A DNA stretch of 64,000 nucleotides from Roseiarcus sp963820795 (lineage in GTDB: Bacteria; Pseudomonadota; Alphaproteobacteria; Rhizobiales; Beijerinckiaceae). The stretch is taken from contig CAWGBJ010000018.1 in the NCBI GenBank assembly GCA_963820795.1, positions 62,001 to 126,000 on the forward strand, in the 5' to 3' direction. The notes under the pieces are model-generated. The model was given only the letters and a program-made list of their open reading frames with translations, ran no database searches and was not told the origin of the DNA. A program made the position numbers and the translations under genes. Below, one piece after another: positions 1 through 6,539 of the stretch (position 1 is its first letter; the number at the start of each line of letters is the position of its first letter).

Positions 1-47
1 GCGCTGCCCATGGCGCCCGGCGCTATAATGGCGATTTTTGTCATCAT
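1..47 (-). CDS. NAD(P)-binding oxidoreductase, N-terminus only (runs off window)
   Basis: Only the first 15 or so codons are inside the window. They read MMTKIAIIAPGAMGSA on the minus strand. A short beta strand followed by a glycine-rich GAMGSA turn is the start of a Rossmann fold as in the 6-phosphogluconate/3-hydroxyisobutyrate dehydrogenase group. Two adjacent ATG codons (45-47 and 42-44) could both start it. The substrate cannot be told from this piece. Confidence 0.5.
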   Translation of the reverse strand, partial: MMTKIAIIAPGAMGS

Positions 48-164
48 CGGACTGTCTCCGGTAGGGAGAACGGGTGAACTGCGCCCTTAGGCTGAGATAC
101 CGGATTTGAGTGACAGAGCCTTGGCTGTGTCGTTTCAGACGGTTTGGCTTCGGCGGAGTCCAGC

Positions 165-256
165 TTCGAAAGTCAACCGGGGGTTTATAGCCGAGCGCTG
201 AATGCAGACGGCCTCGATCATAGACGCTTTCGAGGAAGGCGCCGATATGGATTCGG
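165..256 (-). pseudogene. IS3/IS481-type transposase C-terminal remnant
   Basis: Read on the minus strand, this stretch gives HIGAFLESVYDRGRLHSALG followed by YKPPVDF. That is the hallmark end of the DDE integrase domain of IS3/IS481-family transposases (usual form: RLHSALGY.PP.EFE). A stop codon lies just upstream in the same frame and no other part of the transposase is visible, so it is a fossil of about 30 codons. The exact IS family is not resolved. Confidence 0.5.
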
Positions 257-422
257 CGAGATTACGGTGATGGGGTGGACGGCGCCCCGAACGGACGGCC
301 TTCGCAGGCTGGCGCGGCTGTGATAACCTGGGCAAGCAACCGGATATGCCGGCGAGGTAATTTTGTAAGACGGGTGAACAAACGCGGATCCTACCAAAGC
401 AAAAAAGCGACAGGAGAAGAAT

Positions 423-836
423 ATGGAATCCGTAGAAGATGCCATCGTCGATATTCCCAAGGACCGCTTAGGATTTTTTGGCGGACCAGGCAAAATGCTG
501 TTGCCTGGTCCAGCGACTATAGCAGCCTTGCTAGAGAAAGTCCCGACAGGCAAACTCGTCACGACTAATCTCCTTTGCCAGAAACTTGCTCAGCAATTCA
601 ACGTCCGGGGGACGTGCCCCGTTACAACCCAAAAGGCCCTTCACGCGGTTGCTCATGGCCCCGGCAACGAAGTTGCTTACTGGCGGGTTATCAAAGCGAA
701 CGGAGGGCTCATGACTCGGTTTCCCGGCGGCGCGGCGGGTCAGGCGGAACGCCTAAGCAAAGAGGGCATCACGCTCGATAGGAAAGGGAAAGCGCCTAAG
801 GTAGCAAACGTCCGAGAAAGCCTCGTTCGCTGGTGA
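423..836 (+). CDS. MGMT-family (alkyltransferase-like) DNA-binding protein
   Basis: A 137-residue protein with a good Shine-Dalgarno sequence (aggaga) before the ATG. Residues about 27-115 match the C-terminal DNA-binding domain of O6-methylguanine-DNA methyltransferase: the VPTGKLVTT helix-turn-helix entry, an AYWRVI segment, and GGAAGQAERLSKEGI at the end. In true methyltransferases the active site is PCHRV; here the equivalent is YWRVI, so the acceptor cysteine is missing. By analogy with alkyltransferase-like proteins it may bind damaged DNA without repairing it directly; this is inference. It stands alone between two transposase fossils. Confidence 0.75.
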   Translation: MESVEDAIVDIPKDRLGFFGGPGKMLLPGPATIAALLEKVPTGKLVTTNLLCQKLAQQFNVRGTCPVTTQKALHAVAHGPGNEVAYWRVIKANGGLMTRFPGGAAGQAERLSKEGITLDRKGKAPKVANVRESLVRW

Positions 837-869
837 CTCTTTTTTCGGGCTTGCAAGGAAAGGACGGCT

Positions 870-1020
870 ATGGCGCGCACTCCGGTGGCGCTCGACGAGG
901 ATCATCTCATGAACATGGGCCCGCTATGTCGCGCTGAACCCGGTTAGGGCGGGGCTCGCGCCGCGGGCGGAGGACTGGCCCCATTCCAGCGCGCGCGCAA
1001 GGGCGGGCGAGGCGCGGTTA
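870..1020 (+). pseudogene. REP-associated tyrosine transposase (RAYT) C-terminal remnant, frameshifted
   Basis: The frame starting at 870 reads MARTPVALDEDHLM, and after a one-base shift near 917 it continues ARYVALNPVRAGLAPRAEDW and then PHSSARARAGEA. This is the conserved end of IS200-like REP-associated transposases (DDDHLM..ARYVALNPVRAGL...WPWSSARAH). The HUH and catalytic tyrosine part is absent. It is a dead fragment, of interest because REP-like palindromes occur elsewhere in the window. Confidence 0.6.
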
Positions 1021-1062
1021 AGCTCCCTTTGCTTTGCGTACCCAATCAGGTACAATCGTCGC

Positions 1063-1317
1063 ATGCGCATTTCTTCCTATTCCGAATTCCGGCGGAAACT
1101 CGCTGACGCCATCGACCGGGTGAACGATGACCACGAGCCACTCATCATAACGCGCGACCGGGGCAAGCCGATGGGTGTACTGATGTCGCTGGAGGATTTT
1201 GCGTCCTATGAGGAGACGCGGCATCTGCTGCGCAGCGCCAAGAACGCCGAGCGCCTCGTGGAGGCGATCGCAGAGCTTGAGGGCGGAGGCGGAACGGAGC
1301 GGACAATTCCCGAGTGA
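1063..1317 (+). CDS. yefM: YefM-type (Phd/YefM family) antitoxin
   Basis: An 84-residue protein of the Phd/YefM antitoxin family. The N-terminal half (MRISSYSEFRRKLADAIDRV and ITRDRGKPMGVLMSLEDFASYEET) is the typical dimerising, operator-binding fold; the C-terminal half is the flexible toxin-neutralising tail. Its stop codon overlaps the GTG start of the next gene in GTGA, so the two are translationally coupled. In this family the antitoxin, with toxin, represses its own promoter. Confidence 0.88.
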   Translation: MRISSYSEFRRKLADAIDRVNDDHEPLIITRDRGKPMGVLMSLEDFASYEETRHLLRSAKNAERLVEAIAELEGGGGTERTIPE

Positions 1318-1568
1318 AGCTCGTCTTCAGCGAGCGCGCCTGGGAGGATTACCTCAATTGGCAGGCGAATGATCCCAGGTTGCTTGCGCGCCTGAATGGA
1401 CTCATCAAGGAATGCGCGCGTACGCCGTTCTCCGGGACCGGAAAGCCCGAGCCGCTCCGCGGGCGCCTGTCCGGCTGGTGGTCTCGGCGACTGACGCAGG
1501 AGCACCGTCTTGTATACAAGCCGTCTGATGATGGGCTCCTGATCGCGCAATGCCGCTATCCCGATTGA
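1314..1568 (+). CDS. yoeB: YoeB-type mRNA interferase toxin with altered C-terminus
   Basis: An 84-residue RelE/YoeB-superfamily toxin with exactly the length of E. coli YoeB. The blocks WEDYLNWQ, RTPFSGTGKPEPL, LSGWWSRRLTQEHRLVY and LLIAQCRY are all present. Catalytic Glu46 and Arg65 are conserved. E. coli YoeB ends in CRYHY, where His83 is catalytic; here the end is CRYPD, so position 83 is proline and 84 aspartate. The family cleaves mRNA in the ribosomal A site. Activity here may be reduced. The start is GTG, overlapping the antitoxin stop. Confidence 0.88.
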   Translation: MKLVFSERAWEDYLNWQANDPRLLARLNGLIKECARTPFSGTGKPEPLRGRLSGWWSRRLTQEHRLVYKPSDDGLLIAQCRYPD

Positions 1569-1724
1569 GCCAAATCGGGGAGAGACGTTCTGGCGAGGCC
1601 ACCGTCACCCCGAGGCTTTCGTCGACGGATTCCTGCTCTCCGCACCCCATCCGGCGCTTCGCGCCACTTTCCCCACTTTGTGGAGAAGGGGCGACGCGCC
1701 GGCCGCGCGCAACTCCGCCAGCGC

Positions 1725-2855
1725 CTAGATCACATACGATTTCAGCGGCGCAAAGCCGTTGAAGCCGACCGAGGAATAGGTGGTCGTATAGGCGCCTGTT
1801 CCTTCGATCAGAACCTTCGCGCCGATCTCGAGCGAGACTGGCAGCGGGTAGGGCTCCTGTTCGTAGAGGACGTCGACGGAATCGCAGCTGGGTCCGGCGA
1901 TCACGCAGGGGGCGACCGGGTCGTCGTCATGGTCGGTGCGGATCGGATAGCGGATCATTTCGTCCGTCGTCTCGGCGAGGCCGTTGAACTTGCCGATGTC
2001 GAGATAGACCCAGCGCAGCCGGTCGTGGTCGGATTTCCGCGCGATCAGCACCACCTCGGCCTCGATGATCCCGGCGTTGCCGACCATGCCGCGACCCGGT
2101 TCGATGATCGTCTCCGGGATGCGGTTGCCGAAATGGCGCCGCAGCGCGCGAAAGATCGTCTGGCCGTAGGTCCTGACCGTCGGCACGTCCTTCAGGTAGC
2201 GGGTCGGGAAACCGCCGCCGAGATTGATCATCGAGAGCTGAATGCCCCGCTCGGCGAGGTCGCGGAAGATGGCCGCGGAGGTTTTCAGCGCCCGGTCCCA
2301 CATGCGCGGATTGGGCTGCTGCGAGCCGACATGGAAGGAGAGGCCGTGCGCGACGAGGCCGAGGCCATGGGCGCGCTCGAGCACGCGCGCCGCCATCTCC
2401 GGCGCGCAGCCGAACTTGCGCGACAGCGGCCACTCCGCTCCCGCGCCGTCGCACAGAATCCGGCAGAAGACCTTCGACCCCGGCGCGGCGCGCGCGACCT
2501 TTTCGACCTCGGCGTCGCAATCGACGGCGAACAGCCGGACGCCGAGCGCATAGGCTCGGGCGATGTCCTTCTCCTTCTTGATCGTGTTGCCGAAGCTGAC
2601 CCGGTCGGGCGTCGCCCCGGCGGCAAGCGCCTGCTCGATCTCGCTCATCGAGGCTGCGTCGAAGCAGGACCCGAGGTCGGCGAGCAGGCTCAGAATCTCC
2701 GGCGCAGGATTCGCCTTGACGGCGTAGAACACGCGCGTGTCCGGCAGCGCCTGGGCGAAGCCAAGGTAGTTTTCGCGCACGACGTCGAGATCGACGACGA
2801 GGCGAGGGCCATCCTCGCGGTTCATGGCGAGGAACTCTCTGATGCGGTCCGTCAT
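1725..2855 (-). CDS. Ornithine/lysine decarboxylase, fold-type III PLP enzyme
   Basis: A 376-residue alanine-racemase-fold decarboxylase that would make putrescine from ornithine (or cadaverine from lysine), the entry to polyamine synthesis. The PLP lysine lies in YAVKANP (Lys47). SFHVGSQ, the glycine-rich NLGGGFPTRY turn, EPGRG (phosphate binding) and GPSCDSVDVL (catalytic Cys and Asp at the dimer interface) follow in the expected order. The ATG at 2855 gives the usual family length; the open frame continues upstream without homology. It is a single-gene unit with a long untranslated-looking region upstream. Confidence 0.92.
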   Translation of the reverse strand: MTDRIREFLAMNREDGPRLVVDLDVVRENYLGFAQALPDTRVFYAVKANPAPEILSLLADLGSCFDAASMSEIEQALAAGATPDRVSFGNTIKKEKDIARAYALGVRLFAVDCDAEVEKVARAAPGSKVFCRILCDGAGAEWPLSRKFGCAPEMAARVLERAHGLGLVAHGLSFHVGSQQPNPRMWDRALKTSAAIFRDLAERGIQLSMINLGGGFPTRYLKDVPTVRTYGQTIFRALRRHFGNRIPETIIEPGRGMVGNAGIIEAEVVLIARKSDHDRLRWVYLDIGKFNGLAETTDEMIRYPIRTDHDDDPVAPCVIAGPSCDSVDVLYEQEPYPLPVSLEIGAKVLIEGTGAYTTTYSSVGFNGFAPLKSYVI

Positions 2856-2869
2856 AGCGGCATCCCCCA

Positions 2870-3060
2870 ATGGCGCGGGACGAGGCCCGCGCCTGGAAAG
2901 TGGAAGGATTCGCCGGCGATGCGATGTGTTGCTCCCCGCGCGTTGGAAACGCGGAGGGACCGTTGACCCGCCGACGCGACCGCTTGCCGAATCCGGCGAC
3001 GACTGAAGAGCCATCGACGGACGCGCCGAAGCGGTCAGCTGCTGCGCCGTAGCCATGGAC
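2870..3060 (-). promoter_or_regulatory. Structured leader upstream of ornithine decarboxylase (speF-type RNA candidate)
   Basis: About 200 bp upstream of the decarboxylase contain no convincing gene. On the minus strand they can fold into GC-rich hairpins, including a perfect six-pair stem CGCGTT/AACGCG around a three-base loop at about 2940-2955, followed by GGGGAGCAACACA. A conserved speF RNA motif is known upstream of ornithine decarboxylase genes in Alphaproteobacteria. The match rests on position and hairpins only; no covariance model could be run. Confidence 0.22.
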
Positions 3061-3454
3061 TCGCCCGAGCTCGCAAGCGGAGCTCAAGCGGCCAAAGCCA
3101 TCGTTTGGACGGAAAACTCCCGTCCGCACGCCCGGCAAGAAAGACAAGCCTCTTTGATCGTCGGCTTTGGAGGGCCGACAGAGACCAAAAAAGCCCGGTC
3201 CGTCGTTGCTTCAAGTCGCGTCCCCCGTTGGGCGGGGTTCGCCGGTTCGCCTCCGGCTGCCGGTCTTCCACGGACGGTTAACTGGCCTCTTGTCCAGATC
3301 CCCGCCGACCGACACACGACCACAGGCACGTGCGTATTGGGCAAGCCTTTATTTGGGCGAAACGCGCTGAAACGCAAGAGTTTTTTTCGCCTTTCGCTAA
3401 AATTTACAATTCCCAAGCTCCCAGGCTCCCGAATGGATTGCAGGGTTGCGCAAC

Positions 3455-3520
3455 CCACCGCCTCGTCCAGAGGAGCGCCGCAGGCGCGTCTTGAAGCCTG
3501 CCCTGAGCTCGGCGAAGGGG
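3455..3520. repeat. Rhizobial-type palindromic intergenic repeat (partial)
   Basis: This reads ACCGCCTCGTCCAGAGGAGC and then GCCGCAGGCGCGTCTTGAAG. It resembles the unit at about 3878-3925 (ACCGACTCGTCCGGAGGC, GCCGCGTAGCGGCCTCGAAG, GATGAGG). Such CTCGTCC...GGATGAG units form long hairpins and are common between genes in Rhizobiales. This copy has lost its closing arm. Confidence 0.4.
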
Positions 3521-3721
3521 ACTGAGCAGGCGTTGGCTCGGGCGCTTCGGCGCCTTCTGGACCAAAGGCGATTTCGCGGAGTTCGGGCGTTACTAAAGTT
3601 TTACGGGCGAAGCGAGGCGCGGGAAAGAACGCCGCGCCCAAGGAATTTTCGGCCCTCGGGGCGAGGTCCCGCGGAGTGTCATCCTTCACGTTCCGATTTT
3701 TACAATCTATATGTCAATTAC

Positions 3722-3750
3722 TTGCAGAAAATCATAACATCGCGTATAAT
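3722..3750 (+). promoter_or_regulatory. Sigma-70-like promoter, TTGCAG-N17-TATAAT
   Basis: The -35 box TTGCAG (3722-3727) and -10 box TATAAT (3745-3750) are separated by exactly 17 bases. They lie in an AT-rich island that contrasts with the GC-rich surroundings. Transcription would begin near 3757, almost exactly at an ATG. No well-supported gene lies directly downstream; the next one starts at 4233. It may drive that gene, a short leaderless frame, or a non-coding RNA. Confidence 0.5.
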
Positions 3751-3756
3751 TCCGGC

Positions 3757-3840
3757 ATGAGTTTAAAAGGCATCCTTGGTCGTCATCGTCGCGCCGGACG
3801 TCCGCGCGCAATTAACCGGTCCCGATTGAGGCGCCAGTAG
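3757..3840 (+). CDS. Possible leaderless small basic peptide (27 aa)
   Basis: The ATG at 3757 lies about seven bases after a perfect -10 box, so a transcript from that promoter would begin at or next to the start codon. The frame encodes 27 residues (MSLKGILGRHRR... to ...SRLRRQ), with ten arginines or lysines and no acidic residue. No homology is recognised and there is no Shine-Dalgarno sequence. It may equally be chance. Confidence 0.2.
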   Translation: MSLKGILGRHRRAGRPRAINRSRLRRQ

Positions 3841-3851
3841 GATTTCTCTCC

Positions 3852-3970
3852 AACTCCCAAGCTTGGGTTCCGCCTCCCACCGACTCGTCCGGAGGCGCCG
3901 CGTAGCGGCCTCGAAGGATGAGGTCCGTGGGTGACGCGAGCCCAAATTGGGGTGCAGGGGCTTGGGAGTT
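3852..3970. repeat. Palindromic element bounded by inverted 10-mers
   Basis: Inverted copies AACTCCCAAG (3852-3861) and CTTGGGAGTT (3961-3970) enclose a hairpin-forming CTCGTCC...GGATGAG unit at about 3878-3925. A third AACTCCCAAG occurs at 28257-28266, just after ftsB, and a related AATTCCCAAG near 3411. This looks like a small intergenic repeat family. Confidence 0.4.
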
Positions 3971-3985
3971 ACATTTTTCGCGCCG

Positions 3986-4075
3986 TTCGCCCGTAAGCCT
4001 TTGATAAGTCCCGAAATCGGGGTAAGAAATTGCAATCTTTGGCAGGAAATTGCAGGCCGTTTGCAAGCCGTTTGC
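3986..4075 (-). repeat. Dispersed intergenic repeat, copy 1
   Basis: On the minus strand the 25 bases ending the element (4010 down to 3986) match 59717-59741 at 24 of 25 positions. The 50-60 bases before them also align with gaps: GCAAATTG/TTGCAAT-like segments, TTGCAATTTCTTACCCC against TTGCAATTCCTTACCCG, then GACTTATCAA-GGCTTACGGG. The two copies are 55 kb apart and lie between genes. No known mobile element is recognised. Confidence 0.55.
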
Positions 4076-4232
4076 AGCAAATCGAAGCTTTTGGAAGCTT
4101 CCTGAAAGAAACGGAAGGGACGCGCCGCCGGCGGCGAAAAACATGCGTGTCCTGGGCCGCCGCTCTCGCCCTCTTGAATCGCAACCGCCGCGGACCCACC
4201 ATCCTGCGACGGCAGCGGGGCACGGGCGAGGC

Positions 4233-5159
4233 ATGGAAAGATCAGGCGACAAGACCATTCTGAGCGTGCGGCACACCACGACTTACCGCTACGCCCGCCC
4301 AGTCGAACTCGGTGAACACCGCCTGATGATGCGGCCGCGTGACGGACACGACCAGCGCCTGATCGCCTCGGCGCTGGCGATCGATCCGGAGCCTGCCCGC
4401 GTGCGGTGGCTCTACGACGCCCTCGACAATTGTGTCGCCATGGTCTCGTTCTCCAGGCCCTCGACCCTCCTTCAATTCGAAAACCGCTTCACCATCGAGC
4501 GGGCGGTCGAGGACGTGTCCGGGGTCGAGATCGATCCGCGGGCGCGGATATTTCCCTTTTCGTATTCGCCGGAGGAACTGCCCGACATCGCCCGTTCCAT
4601 CGAGCGCCTGTACAGCGATCCGGCGGGCGACCTCGACCGATGGGTGCAGCGGTTCCTGTCCCCGGGGACGGCGGCGCAGACAAGCCATCTCCTGATGACG
4701 CTGACTTACGCCATCAAGGAAGGGTTTTCCTATGAGCGCCGGGAAGAATCGGGAGTTCAAACGCCGCGGCATACCCTCGATCGGCGGCGCGGCAGCTGCC
4801 GGGACTTCGCCGTGCTGATGATGGAGGCGGCGCGCGCGCTCGGGATCGCCGCGCGGTTCGTCTCGGGCTACGTGTATGTTCCGCGCGAAGAGGACGAGGC
4901 GGTTCGAATCGGCGGCGGGGCGACGCACGCTTGGTGTCAGGTCTATCTGCCTGGCGCGGGATGGGTTGAGTTCGACCCGACGAACGGACTGATCGGCGGC
5001 AAAGACCTTATCCGCGTCGCAGTCGCCCGCGATCCCGCGCAAGCGGCGCCGCTTACCGGGACGTACTACGGCGATACGGACGATGAACTGGGCATGCAAG
5101 TCATTGTCGAGGTGACGCAGCAAAAGCAGGCGGCGGGGGGTCCCCTGGCAGAGGAATAG
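4233..5159 (+). CDS. Transglutaminase-like cysteine peptidase-fold protein
   Basis: A 308-residue protein with the bacterial transglutaminase-like N-terminal domain (SVRHTTTYRYARPVELGEHR, residues 11-30) and a C-terminal transglutaminase core. The catalytic triad is visible: Cys189 in RRGSCRDFAV, His232 in GGATHAWCQVYLPG and Asp248 in WVEFDPTNG. The family is papain-like and may act as a peptidase or a ligase; the substrate is unknown. No signal peptide is seen, so it is probably cytoplasmic. The ATG at 4233 is chosen because homology begins about ten residues later; the frame is open further upstream without similarity. Confidence 0.88.
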   Translation: MERSGDKTILSVRHTTTYRYARPVELGEHRLMMRPRDGHDQRLIASALAIDPEPARVRWLYDALDNCVAMVSFSRPSTLLQFENRFTIERAVEDVSGVEIDPRARIFPFSYSPEELPDIARSIERLYSDPAGDLDRWVQRFLSPGTAAQTSHLLMTLTYAIKEGFSYERREESGVQTPRHTLDRRRGSCRDFAVLMMEAARALGIAARFVSGYVYVPREEDEAVRIGGGATHAWCQVYLPGAGWVEFDPTNGLIGGKDLIRVAVARDPAQAAPLTGTYYGDTDDELGMQVIVEVTQQKQAAGGPLAEE

Positions 5160-5395
5160 CCTCGGCCATCTCGACTGCGTTCGGCAATGCGCTCTTGCAC
5201 GCTTCGAAGTGGCGACCTTCGAAGAGGCGATGGCCGCGTGAGCGAACGGAAACAGGCTGCGGCGAATCGAATTGCCGCTGAAATGGCGACCAAGGGGATT
5301 GAACAGCGGGCAGGCGCGCCGGAGCGCCTCCTCATCGCAGGATCGCTTTGCCGCAGCGCCGCTTGCGCCCGGCGCTTGGCGCCGGTATTCAGGTT

Positions 5396-6055
5396 GTGAG
5401 CGAGGTGCAGGAATTGAGGTCGCGGGTGGGGGCGGGGCGGCGAGCGATCATTGTTTCGGCCCTGTTGGGAGCTGCGCTTCTGGCTGACACGGCCGCGGCC
5501 GCCGACCTCTCGAGCTTCGGCATTGAGACCGAGCCGCCAGCGCTGGCGCCCGCGCCCGGTCCTGACACCTATATCAACTTTCTTCAGGAAGTGCGGGTCG
5601 GCGTCTACGCCCACAACTGGATTCATGACGAAAATTCGCCGGTCGACCTCTCAGCTGAAATTCTGTCCTCGCCGATCGGCTATCCAAACAACATCGGCGG
5701 CCGCTATTTCTCCTGGTTTTTCGATCCGCGTATCAACATTGGCGCGATGATCAACACCGGCGGCAAGACAAGCTACGGCTTCACCGGCCTCACCTGGCGC
5801 ATTCCGATCTACAAGGCGTTCTTCTTCGAGGGCGAGTTCGGCGGCGCCGTCAACACCTCGCCGTTGCGGGACGAGCCGGGCCGCATCAACACGGGCTGCC
5901 GCTTCGACTTCCGCGAGTCCGGAGGCTTCGGCTACCAGTTCAACGAGCATTGGGATCTCATCGCCAACATCGAGCACATCTCGCACGCGAGCCTTTGCAC
6001 CCACATCAACCCCGGCCTTACGCAAGTCGGCGTGAGGGTCGGATATAAGTTCTGA
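5396..6055 (+). CDS. PagL-type lipid A 3-O-deacylase (acyloxyacyl hydrolase), outer membrane
   Basis: A protein of about 219 residues with a cleavable signal peptide (AIIVSALLGAALLADTAAAA, then D), followed by alternating amphipathic strands of an eight-strand beta-barrel and a C-terminal Phe (GYKF). The motif EHISHAS near residues 193-199 matches the PagL His-x-Ser catalytic site. PagL removes the 3-O acyl chain of lipid A at the outer membrane. Start choice is uncertain: GTG at 5396 puts the signal peptide near the N-terminus; TTG at 5348 is the alternative. It lies alone between the transglutaminase-like gene and carB. Confidence 0.8.
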   Translation: MSEVQELRSRVGAGRRAIIVSALLGAALLADTAAAADLSSFGIETEPPALAPAPGPDTYINFLQEVRVGVYAHNWIHDENSPVDLSAEILSSPIGYPNNIGGRYFSWFFDPRINIGAMINTGGKTSYGFTGLTWRIPIYKAFFFEGEFGGAVNTSPLRDEPGRINTGCRFDFRESGGFGYQFNEHWDLIANIEHISHASLCTHINPGLTQVGVRVGYKF

Positions 6056-6189
6056 ACGGACCTGTCGTTGTCGCGGGAGCGCAGCAGCGATGCGAACTCA
6101 AACACGCGGTCCTTCATCCAGTTGTCCCTGCCACCGGGCCCGCGCTCTGCCGCGGGTTTCCTCGGCGGGGTAGTCGCCCAACGTCGCCA

Positions 6190-6318
6190 GCCAGGCGCTT
6201 CGTTTCGTAGCCAGGCGGCTTCCTTCTCGCGAATGTTCCAGGCTGCCCAGACATGGGCCTCGCCGTTCGGATAGGCGCGTTCGATCGTGAAGTTGCGGCG
6301 ATGATTGTTGCGGTTGAC
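6190..6318 (-). pseudogene. SRPBCC/AHSA1-domain remnant
   Basis: On the minus strand residues NFTIERAYPNGEAHVWAAWN followed by IREKEAAWL resemble the first strand and helix of activator-of-Hsp90-ATPase-like SRPBCC domains (FTIERTY.AP...VW.AW..PE..ARWL). Only about 40 residues of the roughly 140-residue domain can be seen, so it is a fragment. It lies in the 485-bp gap between the PagL-like gene and carB; nothing else in that gap is supported. Confidence 0.35.
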
Positions 6319-6539
6319 GCGGAGCCTATTCGACTTCGGATCGCAAACACCGCCCTTCCGCACGCGAGGATTTTCGGCTACGGAGCGGCCTCAAGGCCGC
6401 CCAGGGAATGGCCGCCCCGCATTCGGTTGTCCAGGAACTGCGAGAGTTCGCGCCTTTCGGCCGTCGGGCCGCGAAGGATCCTTACCTCGCGCGAAGGCCG
6501 CCGCTTGCGCCAACCGCGGGCTGCGCGCCCAGAGGACCC

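Larger units (their letters stand above)
2856..4232. other. Gene-poor 1.4 kb intergenic stretch
   Basis: No convincing protein-coding gene is visible between the decarboxylase and the transglutaminase-like gene, although long open frames exist because of the GC content. The stretch holds a possible structured leader, two palindromic intergenic repeats (about 3455-3520 and 3852-3970), an AT-rich promoter (3722-3750) with a tiny downstream frame, and one copy of a dispersed repeat (3986-4075). All are listed separately. Confidence 0.6.

Noticed and set aside
1680..2966. A 428-codon plus-strand open frame
   Set aside because: It lies antisense to the ornithine decarboxylase gene, is rich in Arg, Asp and Gly as expected for a complementary frame in GC-rich DNA, and has no motif.
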